A DNA stretch of 64,000 bases, taken from Dokdonia sp. Dokd-P16. Lineage in GTDB: Bacteria; Bacteroidota; Bacteroidia; Flavobacteriales; Flavobacteriaceae. The notes under the pieces are model-generated. The model ran no database searches and had not been told where the DNA came from. It was given only the letters and a program-made list of their open reading frames with translations. Of the stretch, positions 28,064 through 35,937 are shown in pieces. Both the position numbers and the translations under genes were made by a program. Where the stretch lies: NCBI RefSeq assembly GCF_003095655.1, contig NZ_CP029151.1:1673001-1737000 (forward strand). Reading direction: 5' to 3'. Numbering within the stretch: position 1 is the first letter of the stretch; each line of letters starts with the position of its first letter.

Positions 28064-30811
28064 ATGGATAGATTTTCATTTCTGAATGCCGCACATACCG
28101 CTCACTTTGCTGAGCTTTACGATCAATATTTATTAAATCCGGATAGTGTAGAAGCTAGCTGGCGCGCTTTTTTCCAAGGTTTTGACTTTGGAATGGAGAA
28201 TGCTGAGCCAGTTTCTGACGATTCAGGAATATCACCAGCTGCTATTCCAGAAGCAATACAGAAGGAATTTCAAATTGTAAAATTGATCGATGCTTACCGT
28301 AACAGAGGTCACCTCTTTACGAAAACGAATCCTGTGCGTGAACGTCGTAAATATGCACCTACTCTTGAAATAGAAAACTTTGGATTGTCACAATCTGATA
28401 TGAGTTTGCAGTTTGAAGCTGGCTCTATTCTAGGTTTAGGTAAATCTAGCTTACGCGAAATAGTTGATCACCTTGAAGCTATCTATTGTGATCATATTGG
28501 GATAGAATATATGTACATACGTAATCCAGAAGAGATTGCGTGGATACAAAACTGGCTTAACAAAAACGATAACCACCCAGAATTTTCTGCTGAAGAGAAA
28601 AAACATATTCTTAAGAAACTAAACCAAACGGCTTCTTTTGAAGGGTTTTTGCACTCTAAATATGTAGGTCAAAAACGTTTTTCTGTAGAAGGACTTGACG
28701 CTATGATTCCTGGATTAGACACGCTTATTGAGCGTGGCTCAGATAAAGGAATTGAGCAATTTGTAGTGGGAATGGCTCACCGTGGACGTCTTAACGTACT
28801 TGCAAATATCTTCGGAAAATCGCCAGAGGCCATTTTTTCAGAATTTGATGGTAAGGAATATGCAGAAGATGAACTCTTTGATGGTGATGTAAAGTATCAC
28901 ATGGGTTGGACGAGCTTTCGCGAAAGCAGTAAAGGAGAAAAAATCCGTATGGATCTAGCGCCTAATCCGTCTCACCTCGAGACTGTAGGAGCAGTAATAG
29001 AAGGAATGTCTCGTGCTAAGATTGATAATCAATTAGGTGGGGACGAAAAGAAAATATTACCTATAGCAATACACGGTGATGCCGCAGTAGCTGGGCAAGG
29101 GATTGTATATGAGATTGTGCAAATGGCACAGTTAGAAGGTTACCGTACTGGAGGAACTATCCATATTGTAGCAAATAACCAAGTAGGTTTTACAACAAAC
29201 TATCTTGACGCAAGATCATCTACGTATAGTACAGATGTAGGTAAAGTTACACTGTCACCAGTACTACACGTAAATGGAGATGATGTAGAGTCTGTATGTC
29301 ATGCATTTGCATTTGCATTAGATTTTAGAATGAAATTTGGTCGTGATGTGTTTGTAGATATTTTAGGATATCGTAAGTATGGACACAATGAAGGTGATGA
29401 GCCACGTTTTACTCAGCCATTGTTATATAAAGCAATTGCAAAACATGCAAGCCCAAGAGATATCTATGCTGAGCGCCTTATCAAAGAAGGTGTTATACAA
29501 GATGGTCATGTAAAGCAACTAGAAAAAGAATATAAAGACGATCTAGAAGAAGATCTAGAGGAGTCTCGTAAAAAAGATAAAACAGTCATTACTGAGATTC
29601 TTGCAGATGACTGGGAAGGGTATGAGCTAGGTAGTAGAGAAGATATTCTTGCTCCTATCGATACTACTTATGATCAGAAAAAGCTTGATACCATTGCAGA
29701 TGGTATTACAAAGCTTCCTAAGGATAAAAAGTTTATACGTAAGATACAGCGTATTGTAGCAGACCGTAATAAACAATATACAGAGACTAATAAGTTAGAC
29801 TGGGGTATGGGCGAGTTACTTGCTTACGGCTCACTAATGGAAGAAGGTTTCAACGTGCGTATATCTGGTCAAGATGTAGAGCGTGGGACGTTCTCTCATC
29901 GTCATGCTATTATTAAGACAGAAGATGATGTGGAGGAGATTAATCTTCACAATCGCTTAGGTGTTGAGGGTAGAATGGATATTTACAACTCACTACTTTC
30001 TGAGTATGGTGTTGTAGGTTTTGATTATGGTTATGCAATGGCATCTCCAAAAACACTTACAATCTGGGAAGCTCAGTTTGGAGATTTTTCAAACGGTGCC
30101 CAGATCATGTTAGATCAATACATAAGTGCTGCAGAGTCTAAGTGGAAGACACAAAACGGTCTTGTAATGTTATTGCCTCATGGATATGAAGGGCAGGGTT
30201 CTGAGCATTCAAGTGCTCGTATGGAACGTTACCTTCAGTTATGTGCTACAGATAACTTAATCATGGCAGATGTAACGACGCCAGCAAACTTTTTTCACCT
30301 GCTACGTCGCCAGATGAAGTGGAATTTTAGAAAGCCACTTGTTGTCTTTACACCTAAATCATTATTGAGACATCCTCTAGTAGTAAGTAGTAAAGAAGAA
30401 CTTGCGACTGGAAGCTTCCAAGAAGTTTTTGATGATGTAACTGTAGATAAGAAGAAGGTTACTTCTCTCGTATTTTGTACAGGTAAGTTCTATTACGATT
30501 TATTAGAGCGACGTACAGAAAATGAGCGTGAAGATGTCGCGTTAGTGCGTATCGAGCAACTATTCCCATTACCACAAAAACAACTAGAAGAGATTATTGC
30601 TAGCTACCCGAATGTAACAGATTACGTATGGGCACAAGAAGAGCCTAAGAATATGGGAGCTTGGGGTTACATGCTTATGAATTTTGAGCAAGTAAAACTT
30701 AGGGTAGCCTCACGTCGCGTGTATGCTTCACCAGCTGCAGGTAGTAGTACAAGATCAAAAGCACGTCATAAAAAAGTAATAGATAGCGTTTTTGACGCAA
30801 CATTAAAATAA
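28064..30811 (+). CDS. sucA: 2-oxoglutarate dehydrogenase E1 component
   Basis: About 915 residues from the ATG at 28064 (MDRFSFLNAAHTAHFAELYDQYLLNPDSVE), matching the family's conserved N-terminus. It is a thiamine-diphosphate enzyme that decarboxylates 2-oxoglutarate in the TCA cycle. Signatures include EGLDAMIPGLD, VVGMAHRGRLNVLANI, NPSHLE, HGDAAVAGQGIVYE, NNQVGFTT, GYRKYGHNEGDEPRFTQPL and LLPHGYEGQGSEHSSARMER. The palindrome encodes SFRES near residue 284, in the loop before NPSHLE. odhB follows after a 110-nt spacer that carries another palindrome. Confidence 0.97.
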   Translation: MDRFSFLNAAHTAHFAELYDQYLLNPDSVEASWRAFFQGFDFGMENAEPVSDDSGISPAAIPEAIQKEFQIVKLIDAYRNRGHLFTKTNPVRERRKYAPTLEIENFGLSQSDMSLQFEAGSILGLGKSSLREIVDHLEAIYCDHIGIEYMYIRNPEEIAWIQNWLNKNDNHPEFSAEEKKHILKKLNQTASFEGFLHSKYVGQKRFSVEGLDAMIPGLDTLIERGSDKGIEQFVVGMAHRGRLNVLANIFGKSPEAIFSEFDGKEYAEDELFDGDVKYHMGWTSFRESSKGEKIRMDLAPNPSHLETVGAVIEGMSRAKIDNQLGGDEKKILPIAIHGDAAVAGQGIVYEIVQMAQLEGYRTGGTIHIVANNQVGFTTNYLDARSSTYSTDVGKVTLSPVLHVNGDDVESVCHAFAFALDFRMKFGRDVFVDILGYRKYGHNEGDEPRFTQPLLYKAIAKHASPRDIYAERLIKEGVIQDGHVKQLEKEYKDDLEEDLEESRKKDKTVITEILADDWEGYELGSREDILAPIDTTYDQKKLDTIADGITKLPKDKKFIRKIQRIVADRNKQYTETNKLDWGMGELLAYGSLMEEGFNVRISGQDVERGTFSHRHAIIKTEDDVEEINLHNRLGVEGRMDIYNSLLSEYGVVGFDYGYAMASPKTLTIWEAQFGDFSNGAQIMLDQYISAAESKWKTQNGLVMLLPHGYEGQGSEHSSARMERYLQLCATDNLIMADVTTPANFFHLLRRQMKWNFRKPLVVFTPKSLLRHPLVVSSKEELATGSFQEVFDDVTVDKKKVTSLVFCTGKFYYDLLERRTENEREDVALVRIEQLFPLPQKQLEEIIASYPNVTDYVWAQEEPKNMGAWGYMLMNFEQVKLRVASRRVYASPAAGSSTRSKARHKKVIDSVFDATLK
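28914..28927. repeat. Iterated palindrome copy 10 (inside sucA)
   Basis: The 14-bp core GCTTTCGCGAAAGC is exact while the outer bases differ; read as SFRES. Confidence 0.92.
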
Positions 30812-30891
30812 AAGTTCTTTTTAAGGAACAAGTAGTAAAAGCCTACAGAGATAATTGAAATGATTTTTGTAGAAAATAATGAATTAAACTC

Positions 30892-30907
30892 CGCTTTCGC
30901 GAAAGCG
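30892..30907. repeat. Iterated palindrome copy 11 (between sucA and odhB)
   Basis: A perfect 16-bp copy ending 14 nt before the odhB ATG. As a hairpin it would sit next to the odhB ribosome-binding region, so it could affect odhB translation. Confidence 0.95.
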
Positions 30908-30921
30908 TAATTATAACAACT

Positions 30922-32172
30922 ATGGTTTTAGAAATGAAAGTCCCTTCACCGGGAGAATCCATCACAGAAGTTGAAATCGCACAATGGCTCGTTGCAGACG
31001 GCGATTATGTAGAAAAAGATCAGGCTATTGCCGAAGTAGACAGTGATAAAGCAACTTTAGAACTACCTGCAGAAGCAAGTGGAGTAATTACCCTCAAAGC
31101 CGAAGAAGGTGATGCTGTTGAGGTGGGCGCTGTTGTGTGTCTTATTGACACATCTGCAGAGGCTCCAGCAACTACTACCTATGAAGGTGGCGATGAAGGT
31201 GGCGGTGATGCAAATGTTGAAAAGAACCTTAAGAAGGAACAAGCAAAAACTCCAGACTCTGGAGCAAAAGCTCCTGCAGAAACTCAAAAAACTTATGCAT
31301 CTGGATCTGCTAGCCCTGCGGCAAAGAAAGTGCTTGCAGAAAAAGATATCGACCCTAAAACTGTTACAGGTACAGGTCGTGATGGACGTATTACTAAGGA
31401 TGACGCAGTAAATGCTAGACCATCTATGGGAACTCCTGGACCAGGAGCCCGTGGAGAATCTCGTACTAAGCTATCAATGTTACGTCGTAAAGTAGCAGAG
31501 CGTCTTGTGGAGGCAAAGAATACCACTGCAATGCTTACTACCTTTAATGAGGTAAATATGCAAGCTATTTTTGATCTTCGTAAGGAGTACAAAGAAGACT
31601 TTAAAGCGAAGCATGGTGTAGGACTTGGATTTATGTCTTTCTTTACACTAGCTGTAGTAAGAGCATTAGAAATGTATCCTTCTGTTAACAGTATGATAGA
31701 TGGCAAGGAGATGATTACTTTTGATTATAAAGACATCTCTATCGCTGTATCTGGACCTAAAGGTTTGATGGTGCCTGTTATGCGTAATGTGGAGAACCTC
31801 TCTTTTAGAGGTGTAGAAAGCGAAGTAAAGAGACTTGCAATAAGAGCTCGTGATGGACAGATAACAGTAGATGAAATGACAGGAGGAACGTTTACAATCT
31901 CTAATGGAGGTGTATTTGGTTCTATGTTATCTACTCCTATAATCAATCCACCACAATCTGGAATATTAGGAATGCACAACATTGTTGAGCGTCCTGTTGT
32001 AATAGACGGTGGTATCGTTGTAGCGCCTATTATGTATGTAGCATTATCTTACGATCACCGTATAATCGATGGTAAAGAATCTGTAGGATTCTTAGTAGCA
32101 GTAAAAGAGGCGTTAGAAGATCCTATCAATATATTAATGAATGGAGATATCAAGAAGGCATTAGAAATGTAA
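30922..32172 (+). CDS. odhB: Dihydrolipoyllysine succinyltransferase (E2 of 2-oxoglutarate dehydrogenase)
   Basis: A 416-residue E2 component. An N-terminal lipoyl domain (Lys43 in VDSDKATLEL) is followed by a flexible Ala/Pro/Gly linker, a peripheral-subunit-binding domain (about 130-165, ASPAAKKVLAEKDIDPKTVTG) and the catalytic acyltransferase domain with the SYDHRIIDGKE motif (His379). It passes the succinyl group from E1 to CoA. Position after sucA fits the usual TCA pairing; the E3 gene is not in the window. Two hairpins follow the stop. Confidence 0.96.
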   Translation: MVLEMKVPSPGESITEVEIAQWLVADGDYVEKDQAIAEVDSDKATLELPAEASGVITLKAEEGDAVEVGAVVCLIDTSAEAPATTTYEGGDEGGGDANVEKNLKKEQAKTPDSGAKAPAETQKTYASGSASPAAKKVLAEKDIDPKTVTGTGRDGRITKDDAVNARPSMGTPGPGARGESRTKLSMLRRKVAERLVEAKNTTAMLTTFNEVNMQAIFDLRKEYKEDFKAKHGVGLGFMSFFTLAVVRALEMYPSVNSMIDGKEMITFDYKDISIAVSGPKGLMVPVMRNVENLSFRGVESEVKRLAIRARDGQITVDEMTGGTFTISNGGVFGSMLSTPIINPPQSGILGMHNIVERPVVIDGGIVVAPIMYVALSYDHRIIDGKESVGFLVAVKEALEDPINILMNGDIKKALEM

Positions 32173-32198
32173 TCTGATATCATCTAAATTTTCAAAAA

Positions 32199-32225
32199 AG
32201 TCTGCTTTCGAGCAGACTTTTTTGT
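32199..32225 (+). terminator. Terminator after odhB
   Basis: AAGTCTGCT (32199-32207), loop TTCG region and AGCAGACTT (32211-32219) followed by T-rich DNA. Confidence 0.9.
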
Positions 32226-32232
32226 TTGCAAA

Positions 32233-32269
32233 AAAAAACACCTGTCGGTACATCGACAAGGTGTTTTTT
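32233..32269. terminator. Second, bidirectional terminator-like hairpin
   Basis: An A-tract and CACCTGTCG (32239-32247) pair with CGAC-A-AGGTG (32254-32263, one bulged A) followed by T6. A on one side and T on the other allow use in both directions. Confidence 0.75.
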
Positions 32270-32298
32270 GGTTGGGGGACCGTAGAATAATCACACTA

Positions 32299-32390
32299 GC
32301 ATAATCTAATTATGCCACGCAGTTTCTTCCAAAGAAATCAATTACATGTACTTAATAAAATTATTCTCTTGGAAGAGAAACTGTAGGGTG
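32299..32390. other. Structured intergenic stretch of unknown role
   Basis: GCATAAT-CTA-ATTATGC (32299-32315) is a perfect short hairpin. CAGTTTC-TTCCAA (32320-32332) can pair with TTGGAA-GA-GAAACTG (32369-32383). No coding frame is visible. It may be a small RNA or a compound terminator region between convergent genes. Confidence 0.35.
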
Positions 32391-32420
32391 TTATAAAGAT
32401 AGTAGTAGATGGAGATAAAA

Positions 32421-32441
32421 TTTTACGTATTTCCTTTATTT
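32421..32441 (+). repeat. 21-bp direct repeat, left copy
   Basis: A T followed by TTTACGTATTTCCTTTATTT, identical to 35370-35390 in the same orientation. It lies 24 nt beyond the stop of the response regulator gene. Confidence 0.9.
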
Positions 32442-32464
32442 GGGCTATATTTTTTCAAAAAAAA

Positions 32465-33130
32465 TCACAAAAGATGTAAATCTGCAAGTATTCTTATGAG
32501 ATGAATGGTGGTTTTTGCTCCAAATTCATTGCGCAGTTCCCTTAATCTTTTTTCTATGGAACTTCTGCTATTAGGCTTCATGTTCTTAGATTTAAAATGA
32601 AATTGTATCTCATCTTGTGTTGCTCCTTTTGCTAGAAGATTGAGGAGTTCCATGTCATAGTTATCGAGTTCGACAAGATTTTTTTGTTTTACTGTGTCTG
32701 CTAGTGATTGAGTAATGTAAGTTTCATTTTTAAAAACTAGTTCCATGGCCTCTCTTAGGTTTTCTAGTCCATGACGATCTTTGCATACGTAAGCGTCTAT
32801 AAGTCTAGTATTCCAAAGGTTTACGAATCTTTGAGGGTGATCTTCCATGGTGTATACAATGACTTTAAGAGAGGGGTGTTCTGCTTTAAGTGCTTTTAAA
32901 AGATCTGCTCCTGAAGTTAATCGCTCTTTGCGATGAGATTCCTTAAATGATAGATCTGTAATGAGTAAATCGTAGGGTTCATTTGCTGCTAGACTATTTT
33001 TAAAATATAAGAACGCATCATCGCAGTATTGCGCATGCGTGATGGTAGGAATTTTAAATTGATTTACTATAGATGATACGCCTAGCTGTATGCTATCTAT
33101 GTCTTCGGCTATTAATATTTTTTTAAACAT
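32465..33130 (-). CDS. Two-component response regulator, NarL/LuxR-like
   Basis: A 221-residue protein. The receiver domain (about 1-125) has the acidic pair ED at 9-10 and phospho-acceptor Asp59 in LLITDLSF. The C-terminal region (about 150-221, LLNLLAKGATQDEIQFHFKSKNMKPNSRSSIEKRLRELRNEF) is a helix-turn-helix of the LuxR type, somewhat divergent. It lies 9 nt downstream of the kinase fragments and is the probable partner of that kinase. Target genes are unknown. Confidence 0.85.
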   Translation of the reverse strand: MFKKILIAEDIDSIQLGVSSIVNQFKIPTITHAQYCDDAFLYFKNSLAANEPYDLLITDLSFKESHRKERLTSGADLLKALKAEHPSLKVIVYTMEDHPQRFVNLWNTRLIDAYVCKDRHGLENLREAMELVFKNETYITQSLADTVKQKNLVELDNYDMELLNLLAKGATQDEIQFHFKSKNMKPNSRSSIEKRLRELRNEFGAKTTIHLIRILADLHLL

Positions 33131-33139
33131 AAATATTAG

Positions 33140-33406
33140 TTATGTAGTAACAGTAAGTGCTGCTCTAAATCCTTCATTCAACTTAGATTCAAAAGTGATT
33201 TGACCGTTTATAGCATCTATTCGAGATTCAATATTATTAAGTCCGGCATTTCGCTTTTCTGGTGATAATGTTGTTCCAACTCCATTGTCACTGTAATTTA
33301 TAGTAAGAATATTGTCTTCGTGTTTAAAAACTAATGCTATAAAGGAGGCTTTGCTATGCTTCCTCATATTAGTCATAAGCTCTTGTAAAACACGATAAAT
33401 TTCCAC
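33140..33406 (-). pseudogene. Histidine kinase ATPase domain, out of frame with its N-terminal part
   Basis: An 88-codon frame holding an intact HATPase_c domain: N-box ELMTNMRKHSKAS, DNGVG and GLNNIESRIDAINGQ. It cannot stand alone as a kinase. It is the continuation of the frame at 33369-35051, joined at an A8 tract (33407-33414, read on the minus strand). Deleting one A from that tract gives one continuous protein (APAKKVEIYRVLQ). It could be a real disruption, a sequencing error, or a site of transcriptional or translational slippage. Confidence 0.85.
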
Positions 33407-33414
33407 TTTTTTTT
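33407..33414 (-). other. A8 homopolymer at the kinase frameshift
   Basis: Eight A on the minus strand between the GC of Ala(GCA) and GTGGAA. Seven A would give a continuous kinase. Runs of this length are prone to polymerase slippage. Confidence 0.85.
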
Positions 33415-34225
33415 GCAGGAGCTATTAAGTCCCATTGCACAGATTCTAGGCCTTTCAAAATTAATTTTCTATGCGCTGTGATATATGTTTGCAAACTCAT
33501 GGATAGTGCCTTGGGGAATGTGCTATCTGTCTGTATGGGTTGCGTCTCTCTAGATAAATCCCGACTCATCTTATAAATATGATCTAATTTTTCGGATACT
33601 TGAGGTGTGGTGGTGTCACTTTCCAGTTGTGACATTACTAAATAAATTTCATTAGCTAACTCATCGTGGAGTTTTTTGGCCAAACGTTTCTCAGTATTGT
33701 ATTGATCTTGTAGGCGTTGTTTCTTTGAGCGCTCTTTTTGATATAATATCCAGAAAAAGGCTAGCAGACCGAGTCCAAGAAGTGCTGTTAAGGCCCAGTT
33801 ACGTTTTCTGACAGCCGTTTCTTCTCTTAGTTTACTAGCAGATTGTGACTGTATCGCAATAGATTCTCTCTCCTCTGCTTTTTCTACATCATAACGAAGC
33901 TTAGCAAATTCAAACTTGGCTTTGTTTTGAGCATTCTTTAGGGAGTCTGATAAAACTACATATTCTTCAAATAATGTGGAAGATTTCCTTGTGACGGGAA
34001 TTAAAAGATCGAGCGCTTTAATAACAGCTTGTGGGTTGTTTAATTTTAATGCAAGGTCATATGCTTCTTGTGCATGAAACCGTGATTTTTCATTATTACC
34101 TCTGCTTTTATAAATTTCTGAAAGATGCATATTACTTGCATATTCTCCATCTGTGTCATTTATTTTTCTTCTTGATAATAACACTTCTTCAAGAAGGCTA
34201 ATAGCTGCTGGGTCGTCGAGTTTCC

Positions 34226-34237
34226 CTTTCGCGAAAG
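34226..34237. repeat. Iterated palindrome copy 12 (inside kinase, 12-bp core)
   Basis: CTTTCGCGAAAG is exact; one outer base is changed (CCTTTCGCGAAAGC). Read as AFAKG between TPR helices. Confidence 0.85.
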
Positions 34238-35063
34238 CAAAGTTATCTAAAAGTCTTAGTCTTGTATTTTTGCTTATTACTTCTCCATATCCAAGAGCAA
34301 TCTCAAGTTGTACAATCGCTTCTTCAAAATTACCTGCAAGTATTAAGGTCAATCCATAATTATTCAACAATGAAGCTCTCGATACGGGACTATCTTCAAA
34401 CTGTAGTGCTTTTTTATGATAGTTTACAGCCTCTTCCCAAAGTGCGCGCTGACGATATACTCTGCCTAAAATATCATAGAGCCATGCTAATTCTGATATA
34501 TTTTTTACAGCATCGCCATATTTCAAAGCATTAACTATTGTATACTCTGCTCCGTCGTAATCTCCTTGATCTGCTTGAATAAAGCTTGCTCTTTTGGAAA
34601 CCTTGATAACACTTAAGCTATCTCCTACCTCTGCAAAGAGATCAATGGCCTTTACATATGATGTAAAAGCTGGTATAGGTTCTTGCTTTACATTGAGATA
34701 CCAGCCTAGTTTATTGTATGCTATAGCTTGATAATATGCATTGTTTAATGTTTTGGACTTATCTAGTAGTAATCTAGTTTGTGTAATGGCACTGTCGTAA
34801 TCTTTTCCATTACTATAGATTCTAGTTTTATAGGCAAGTTGAGATAGTAATGTTGAGTCTGTTGCGTTTTGTGCTAGGTATATCGCGCTATCTATAGCTT
34901 TAATCCTTTCATCTATCGATAACTTCTTGTCTTCACTTATTTTTCTATACTTATTTATGCTATCTAATTGCAATAAGTTTGACGCAAAACTTAAGCTTGA
35001 AATTGAGCAAAATAATATGATAGTAAAGAGGAATGATACGTTGCGTTTCATTCCTCTAAAGTA

Positions 35064-35071
35064 CAAAATTA
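35064..35071 (-). promoter_or_regulatory. TAnnTTTG promoter box of the kinase gene
   Basis: TAATTTTG on the minus strand, 12 nt upstream of the ATG at 35051. It supports that start over 35066, which would lie inside the box. Confidence 0.5.
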
Positions 35072-35100
35072 GTAAAATAGTATATTGTATAATTTAGCTC

Positions 35101-35253
35101 TTATTCGCCGCTATCATCTGGATCTTCCTCATTTCCGCCTACATCTGTACCTTGCTCGATATGATTGCTCTTATCGCTTATTGCATCTGGAGTACATGAC
35201 GAAAAATTAATGGTAAAAATAACTAGTAGTACAAAGTAAAGTGTAGTTTTCAT
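35101..35253 (-). CDS. Small acidic lipoprotein next to the kinase
   Basis: A 50-codon frame from ATG 35253 to TAA 35101. It begins MKTTLYFVLLVIFTINFSSC, a textbook lipoprotein signal with Cys20, and the 30-residue mature part is highly acidic (GNEEDPDDSGE end). It lies just upstream of the TPR histidine kinase on the same strand, 49 nt away. Small acidic lipoproteins beside TPR kinases occur in flavobacteria and might be accessory or sensed components; that role is inference. Function is unknown. Confidence 0.72.
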   Translation of the reverse strand: MKTTLYFVLLVIFTINFSSCTPDAISDKSNHIEQGTDVGGNEEDPDDSGE

Positions 35254-35369
35254 AACGTTGATAATTTTTGATTTTTAAATAATTTTAGGGTGAAAGGCAA
35301 TCGTGATTTGGGTGGTTTTCACAACTTTAATGATAGTGTCAAGTAATTAATTTCAAGAAAAACGTAGTC

Positions 35370-35390
35370 TTTTACGTATTTCCTTTATTT
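35370..35390 (+). repeat. 21-bp direct repeat, right copy
   Basis: Identical to 32421-32441. It lies 117 nt upstream of the small lipoprotein gene, so the pair brackets the two-component block. Confidence 0.9.
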
Positions 35391-35427
35391 ACATTTATCG
35401 ACTTAACGTACCTTAAGGGCTGTTAAC

Positions 35428-35455
35428 TAATTGTTTATACAAATAAACAATTAGG
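35428..35455. promoter_or_regulatory. Perfect 12-bp inverted repeat in a divergent promoter region
   Basis: CTAATTGTTTAT (35428-35439), loop ACAA, ATAAACAATTAG (35444-35455). There is no T-run, so an operator is more likely than a terminator. A weaker inverted repeat ATGGAA/TTCCAT follows at about 35478-35495. Confidence 0.55.
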
Positions 35456-35525
35456 GAACTTATGAGTGTGGAAATTCTATGGAAAAGAAATTCCATGAAA
35501 AATGTTTACCAAAAAATAAGGCGTT

Positions 35526-35933
35526 ATGATGTACAGAGAAATTGTGTTATCTGCCTTTGCAAAAGCAAATGCAGAAACACCAGCAGCCACAAAAACCCAA
35601 TGGGCAAATTATTTAGTAGATGTATTGTGGGAAGATTACAAAATTCAAGTGTCAAGACGAACACTTTTAAATTACTACAATCATTATAAAGAAAATGATG
35701 ATGGAGAGCTAACCCCAAAATCAAGAATAATCGAGTCGTTGTGCAAATTTATGCGTTACCCCAACTATGCTGCATTTTTAATTCACCATAGTTCATTAAA
35801 TAGAAAACATAGCTCTGCTGTGCACACTGCCACCTATGTGGTATATGGAGATTGCCACAGAGATGTGGTTACCATTATGATAAGAAGGGAGTCTATATCG
35901 CGCCCATCTAAAGAAATTTTACAAAGTGCTTAG
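35526..35933 (+). CDS. Small protein of unknown function with a possible DNA-binding N-terminal region
   Basis: A 135-residue protein from ATG 35526 (or 35529). The stretch WANYLVDVLWEDYKIQVSRRTLLNYYNHYK followed by SRIIESLCKFMRYPNYAAFLIHH resembles an N-terminal module seen on many Bacteroidetes proteins, in which a 'structure like HTH, then clubbed helix with W/Y-x-x-F' precedes other domains. A regulatory role is therefore possible but unproven. Residues 10-14 read AFAKA, the peptide of the iterated palindrome, but with four synonymous base changes. It is downstream of a perfect inverted repeat and convergent with dnaE (4 nt between stops). Confidence 0.6.
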   Translation: MMYREIVLSAFAKANAETPAATKTQWANYLVDVLWEDYKIQVSRRTLLNYYNHYKENDDGELTPKSRIIESLCKFMRYPNYAAFLIHHSSLNRKHSSAVHTATYVVYGDCHRDVVTIMIRRESISRPSKEILQSA

Positions 35934-35937
35934 TGTA

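Larger units (their letters stand above)
33369..35051 (-). pseudogene. TPR-containing sensor histidine kinase, N-terminal part, frameshifted
   Basis: From ATG 35051 (MKRNVSFLFTIILFCSISSLSFAS, signal peptide) the frame encodes a periplasmic tetratricopeptide-repeat region (about 30-360), a membrane helix (about 410-430, WALTALLGLGLLAFFWILY) and a HisKA_3 dimerisation domain with KKLHDELANEIYLVM (phospho-acceptor His near residue 462). It then runs out of frame at an A8 tract and stops 12 codons later. The ATPase domain continues in the next frame (33140-33406). The rest shows no decay, suggesting a recent change or a functional slippage site. A palindrome encodes AFAKG near residue 273. Confidence 0.87.
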
